Part shown: positions 6,769 to 9,282 of the stretch, one piece after another
Numbering within the stretch: position 1 is the stretch's first letter
How the letters are laid out: the number at the start of each line of letters is the position of its first letter
Assembly (NCBI GenBank): GCA_027030435.1
Contig: JALVEX010000286.1
Location: forward strand, 1 to 9,282
Direction of reading: 5' to 3'
Source: Paracoccaceae bacterium
Lineage (GTDB): Bacteria; Pseudomonadota; Alphaproteobacteria; Rhodobacterales; Rhodobacteraceae
DNA: 9,282 bases
The notes under the pieces: model-generated
Databases searched by the model: none
Told to the model about the DNA's origin: nothing
What the model saw: only the letters and a program-made list of their open reading frames with translations
Translations under genes and position numbers: made by a program

Positions 6769-7944
6769 ATGATCACCGTCAATGAAGCGCTGGAGCGGAT
6801 ATTTTCGCTGCTCGCCCCCCTGCCCGGCGAAACCGTGGCGCTGCGGGAAGCCGCGGGCCGGGTGCTGGCGCGCGATGCCGTGGCGGCGCGCAGCCAGCCC
6901 CCTTTCCCCTCTTCGGCGATGGACGGCTATGCGATCAGGGGCGAGGAGGCCGAGCCCGGCGCGATGTTCCGGGTGATCGGGGAAAGCGCGGCCGGGCACC
7001 GCTTCGAAGGCAGCGTCGGCCCCGGGCAGGCGGTGCGCATCTTCACCGGCGCGCCGGTGCCCGAGGGCGCGAGCCGGGTGGTGATGCAGGAAGAGGTGAG
7101 CCGGCGCGGCGACGTGATCACCATCGAGCCCGATCTTTCCGAGAGCGATTTCATCCGCCCCGCCGGCTGCGATTTCGCCGTGGGCGACAGGCTCGCCGCC
7201 CCGCGCCGTCTGAAGCCTGCCGATATCGCGCTGCTGGCGTCGATGAACCTGCCCGAGGTCACGGTGGCCCGCCGCCCGGTGATCGCTCTGATGGCCACGG
7301 GTGATGAGCTGGTGATGCCGGGCGAGGATCCCGGCCCCGATCAGATCATCGCCTCCAACAATTTCGGCCTCGCCGCCCTTCTGGAGGGCGCCGGGGCAGA
7401 GGTGCGCATGCTGCCCATCGCGCGCGATGAGCGCGCCTCGCTCGAAGCCGCCTTCGGCCTGGCCGGGGGCGCGGATCTCATCGTCACCATCGGCGGGGCC
7501 TCGGTTGGCGATCACGATCTTGTCGGGCAGGTGGCGGGCGATCTCGGGCTCGAGCGGGCCTTCTACAAGGTGAAGATGCGCCCCGGAAAGCCGCTCATTG
7601 CCGGGCGGCTCGGCGAAACCCCGATGATCGGCCTGCCGGGCAATCCTGTCTCTTCCATGGTCTGTGCGCAGGTGTTCCTGCTGCCGGCGGTGGATCTGAT
7701 GCTGGGGCTGGGCGCCCGCCCCCGCCCCCGCCGCACGGCGCCGCTCGGCTGCGATCTCCCGGCCAATGGCGCGCGCGAGCACTACATGCGCGCAACCCTC
7801 GGCGAAAGAGGCACCATCACCCCCATGCCGAGGCAGGACAGCTCGCTCCTCAGCGTGCTCGCCAGCGCCGATGCGCTGCTTGTGCGCGCGCCCGACGAAG
7901 GCCCGCGCAAGGCCGGCGAGCAGGTGGAATACATCCCGCTCTGA
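6769..7944 (+). CDS. moeA: Molybdopterin molybdenumtransferase (MoeA)
   Basis: MoeA inserts molybdate into adenylylated molybdopterin, the last general step of Moco synthesis. The 391 residues fit the MoeA family. Visible motifs are PPFPSSAMDGYAI (Asp52), IFTGAPVPEGASRVVMQEE (domain II), ATGDEL (Glu180), DQIIASNNFGLAALLEGAGAEV, GGASVGDHDL (MoCF-binding domain) and MIGLPGNPVSSMV. The C-terminal domain IV ends with the typical EQVEYIPL-type tail. The ATG lies three bases after the moaC stop, with GGAG near 6759 as ribosome site. Pairing with moaC indicates one transcript, and lexA follows only after its own promoter. A gephyrin-like CNX1E paralogue role is less likely than plain MoeA. Confidence 0.96.
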   Translation: MITVNEALERIFSLLAPLPGETVALREAAGRVLARDAVAARSQPPFPSSAMDGYAIRGEEAEPGAMFRVIGESAAGHRFEGSVGPGQAVRIFTGAPVPEGASRVVMQEEVSRRGDVITIEPDLSESDFIRPAGCDFAVGDRLAAPRRLKPADIALLASMNLPEVTVARRPVIALMATGDELVMPGEDPGPDQIIASNNFGLAALLEGAGAEVRMLPIARDERASLEAAFGLAGGADLIVTIGGASVGDHDLVGQVAGDLGLERAFYKVKMRPGKPLIAGRLGETPMIGLPGNPVSSMVCAQVFLLPAVDLMLGLGARPRPRRTAPLGCDLPANGAREHYMRATLGERGTITPMPRQDSSLLSVLASADALLVRAPDEGPRKAGEQVEYIPL

Positions 7945-7986
7945 GCGGGCAACGCCCCCCGGGCGCGGCCACTGATCTGGAACGGC

Positions 7987-8015
7987 TTGACACAAAACGT
8001 GAACATCCCTAGAAC
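7987..8015 (+). promoter_or_regulatory. lexA promoter with overlapping LexA (SOS) box
   Basis: TTGACA at 7987-7992 is a perfect -35, and TAGAAC at 8010-8015 is an acceptable -10 with exactly 17 bp between. GAAC at 8001-8004 and GAAC at 8012-8015, separated by seven bases, form the direct-repeat LexA operator known from alphaproteobacteria. The second half-site coincides with the -10. LexA bound there would block RNA polymerase, which is the expected autorepression, relieved when LexA self-cleaves after DNA damage. Confidence 0.85.
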
Positions 8016-8054
8016 ATCGGGGAGAAATGCCGCGATCCGGCCGCAGTCCGGTAA

Positions 8055-8062
8055 AGGGAGGG
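8055..8062 (+). promoter_or_regulatory. Ribosome-binding site of lexA
   Basis: AGGGAGGG lies five bases before the ATG at 8068. It decides that start over an in-frame TTG at 7987, which falls inside the promoter -35 and cannot be translated from this transcript. Confidence 0.7.
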
Positions 8063-8067
8063 CCCCC

Positions 8068-8772
8068 ATGCTCACGAAGAAACAGCTCGATCTTCTCAGC
8101 TTCATCCACAAGCGCCTGCAGCGCGATGGCGTGCCCCCTTCCTTTGACGAAATGAAGGATGCGCTCGATCTGCGCTCCAAATCCGGCATCCACCGGCTGA
8201 TCACCGCGCTCGAGGAGCGCGGCTTCATCCGCCGCCTGCCGCACAAGGCCCGCGCCATCGAGATCCTGAAGCTCCCCGAGCCGATTGCCGGGCGCGCAGC
8301 GGCGAGCGGCAGCGGCTTCTCGCCCCGCGTGATCGAAGGCGATCGCACCGATCCGCCGCCCGCCGCGCTTGCCGTGGAGGCGGCCGGCGCCGTGGAGCTT
8401 CCGCTGATGGGGCGCATCGCCGCCGGCACGCCGATCGAGGCGATCAGCGAAGCAGCCCAGAGCGTAGCCGTGCCGGGGCAGATGATCGGCGGCAATGCCC
8501 GCCATTACGCGCTCGAGGTGAAGGGCGATTCGATGATCGAGGCGGGCATCAACGATGGCGATGTGGTGGTGATCCGCGAAGGCAGCCAGGCGGAGAACGG
8601 CGATATCGTGGTGGCGCTCGTGGAAGGCTACGAAGCCACGCTGAAGCGCTTCTACCGGCGCGGCAACATGATCGCGCTCGAAGCCGCCAACCCGGCCTAT
8701 GAAACACGGGTGCTGCCGGAAGGCTCCGTCAAGGTGCAGGGCCGGCTCGTGGGGCTGATCCGCACCTATTGA
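8068..8772 (+). CDS. lexA: LexA SOS-response transcriptional repressor
   Basis: LexA represses DNA-damage genes and, with RecA filaments, cleaves itself to induce them. This 234-residue form has an N-terminal winged helix (1 to about 66: MLTKKQLDLLSFI, PPSFDEMKDALDL, SKSGIHRLITALEERGFIRR). A linker of about 45 residues, longer than in E. coli as is usual for alphaproteobacteria, leads to the peptidase S24 domain. The cleavage site is Ala119-Gly120 in MGRIAAG. The catalytic Ser155 lies in VKGDSMIEAG and Lys193 in ATLKRF, so the protein should be self-cleaving. The start at ATG 8068 is set by the ribosome site just upstream. The gene is monocistronic, with the SOS box on its promoter, and converges with a comEC-like gene. 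Confidence 0.97.
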   Translation: MLTKKQLDLLSFIHKRLQRDGVPPSFDEMKDALDLRSKSGIHRLITALEERGFIRRLPHKARAIEILKLPEPIAGRAAASGSGFSPRVIEGDRTDPPPAALAVEAAGAVELPLMGRIAAGTPIEAISEAAQSVAVPGQMIGGNARHYALEVKGDSMIEAGINDGDVVVIREGSQAENGDIVVALVEGYEATLKRFYRRGNMIALEAANPAYETRVLPEGSVKVQGRLVGLIRTY

Positions 8773-8783
8773 GCGGGCACGCC

Positions 8784-8820
8784 GCCCCCGCCGGATGGGG
8801 GCTCGCGGCCGGCAAGCCGC
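8784..8820. terminator. Two short hairpins between lexA and comEC, possible bidirectional terminator
   Basis: GCCCCC (8784-8789) pairs with GGGGGC (8797-8802) around a 7-base loop, and GCGGC (8805-8809) pairs with GCCGC (8816-8820) around a 6-base loop. They lie 11 bp after the lexA stop in a 91-bp convergent gap, where a terminator is expected. Neither has a following U-run, so intrinsic activity is uncertain. Confidence 0.35.
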
Positions 8821-8863
8821 AGGAGTCGGCAGGCGTGAAGGATGGCGTGCAAAGCGGGTGCCA

Positions 8864-9282
8864 TCAAGGCCGCTGATCGTTGGCGGCATTCCATATCCTG
8901 TCACCGGAAACCTCCCGCGCCGTCACGATGACCGGCCCTGCCGCCTCGCCGCCGGGTGGCGGCGGGTAGATGGCAAGCGGCCCCGTTCGCCCCAGCAGGG
9001 CGGCATCTATGAGATGGCATTTCGCCGGGCCGCCATTACCCGCTGATGCGCCTGACTCCGCCGCAAGGATGACCCATGCCCCCTCGCGGCAGGCTTCGCC
9101 AAACCGCGCCCGCGCGCCCTTGCCGAAAAGCTGCACGAAGGGAACCGCACCAAGGCGAAAGCGGATCTCGCCCTTGCCACGCTCGAGCCCTGGCCGCGCC
9201 GCCGCCTCTTTCTGGCTGGCGCCATCGCCATCGTTTTCAAGCCAGTTGCGGGCCGAGAATCCATCGCCGCGCGCCTTTCCGA
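8864..9282 (-). CDS. comEC: ComEC-family DNA uptake/competence protein, C-terminal part (5' end beyond window)
   Basis: A minus-strand frame is open from the right edge to TGA at 8864-8866 (138 codons; the N-terminal majority is missing). The start cannot be judged: an internal ATG at 9136 is not it, since the frame upstream of it is coding-like. The visible sequence, ARNWLENDGDGASQ, then ARFGEACREGAWVILAAES, KCHLIDAALLGRTGPLAIYPP and VSGDRIWNA, matches the tail of Rhodobacterales ComEC/Rec2 proteins as I recall them. That tail follows the metallo-beta-lactamase domain. In ComEC the membrane part forms the channel for single-stranded DNA entry, but none of it is visible here. It converges on lexA. 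The identification rests on recalled tail features and context. Confidence 0.75.
   Translation of the reverse strand, partial: GKARGDGFSARNWLENDGDGASQKEAAARPGLERGKGEIRFRLGAVPFVQLFGKGARARFGEACREGAWVILAAESGASAGNGGPAKCHLIDAALLGRTGPLAIYPPPPGGEAAGPVIVTAREVSGDRIWNAANDQRP

Noticed and set aside
7945..7986. Terminator after moeA
   Set aside because: Only 4-5 bp GC stems with 3-base loops (such as CGCCC/GGGCG at 7953-7965) and no U-run; too weak to call.
7987..8067. TTG-initiated 27-codon extension of lexA
   Set aside because: The TTG is the first part of the promoter -35, upstream of any transcript start. The ATG at 8068 has a strong ribosome site and begins the conserved MLTKKQ.
6256..8904. 882-codon minus-strand open frame across moaC, moeA and lexA
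   Set aside because: It is His/Arg/Gly-rich without recognisable domains and lies opposite three complete conserved genes, so it is a frame shadow.

Overview
The window looks like a chromosomal segment from a GC-rich alphaproteobacterium, most likely Rhodobacteraceae/Rhodobacterales. Three things point there. The predicted proteins resemble that group. The SOS box upstream of lexA is the alphaproteobacterial GAAC-N7-GAAC type. The gene string trpG-trpD-(insert)-trpC-moaC-moeA-lexA, with a convergent comEC-like gene, is an order I recall from that family. This is reading by eye; no database was searched.

Layout. Bases 1-2469 (minus strand) hold the first 823 codons of a membrane-anchored, Pro/Ala/Gly/Glu-rich protein that ends in a divergent polysaccharide deacetylase (YibQ/DUF610-like) domain. 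Its 3' end lies beyond the left edge. A 130-bp divergent promoter region separates it from the plus-strand block: trpG (2600-3187), trpD (3184-4206, overlapping trpG by 4 bp), a Hint-domain protein gene (4347-5435), trpC (5471-6283), moaC (6286-6765) and moeA (6769-7944). lexA (8068-8772) follows with its own promoter, on which an SOS box is superimposed. After a 91-bp convergent gap with two short hairpins, the window closes with the C-terminal 138 codons of a ComEC-like competence protein on the minus strand (8864-9282), whose 5' part lies beyond the right edge.

How the genes work together. TrpG supplies ammonia to anthranilate synthase (trpE is not in the window), TrpD attaches phosphoribose to anthranilate, and TrpC closes the indole ring after the TrpF step (trpF is not here). 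MoaC and MoeA act early and late in molybdenum cofactor synthesis and are tightly spaced behind trpC, so they are probably co-transcribed with it. LexA autorepresses through the box in its own promoter.

The least ordinary points are: the Hint-domain autoprocessing protein between trpD and trpC; the roughly 600-residue low-complexity linker of the deacetylase-like protein, with pentapeptide repeats and apparently lost catalytic histidines; and the overlapping -10/SOS box of lexA. I did not find an evidently new multi-gene system. Most of the window is conserved housekeeping.
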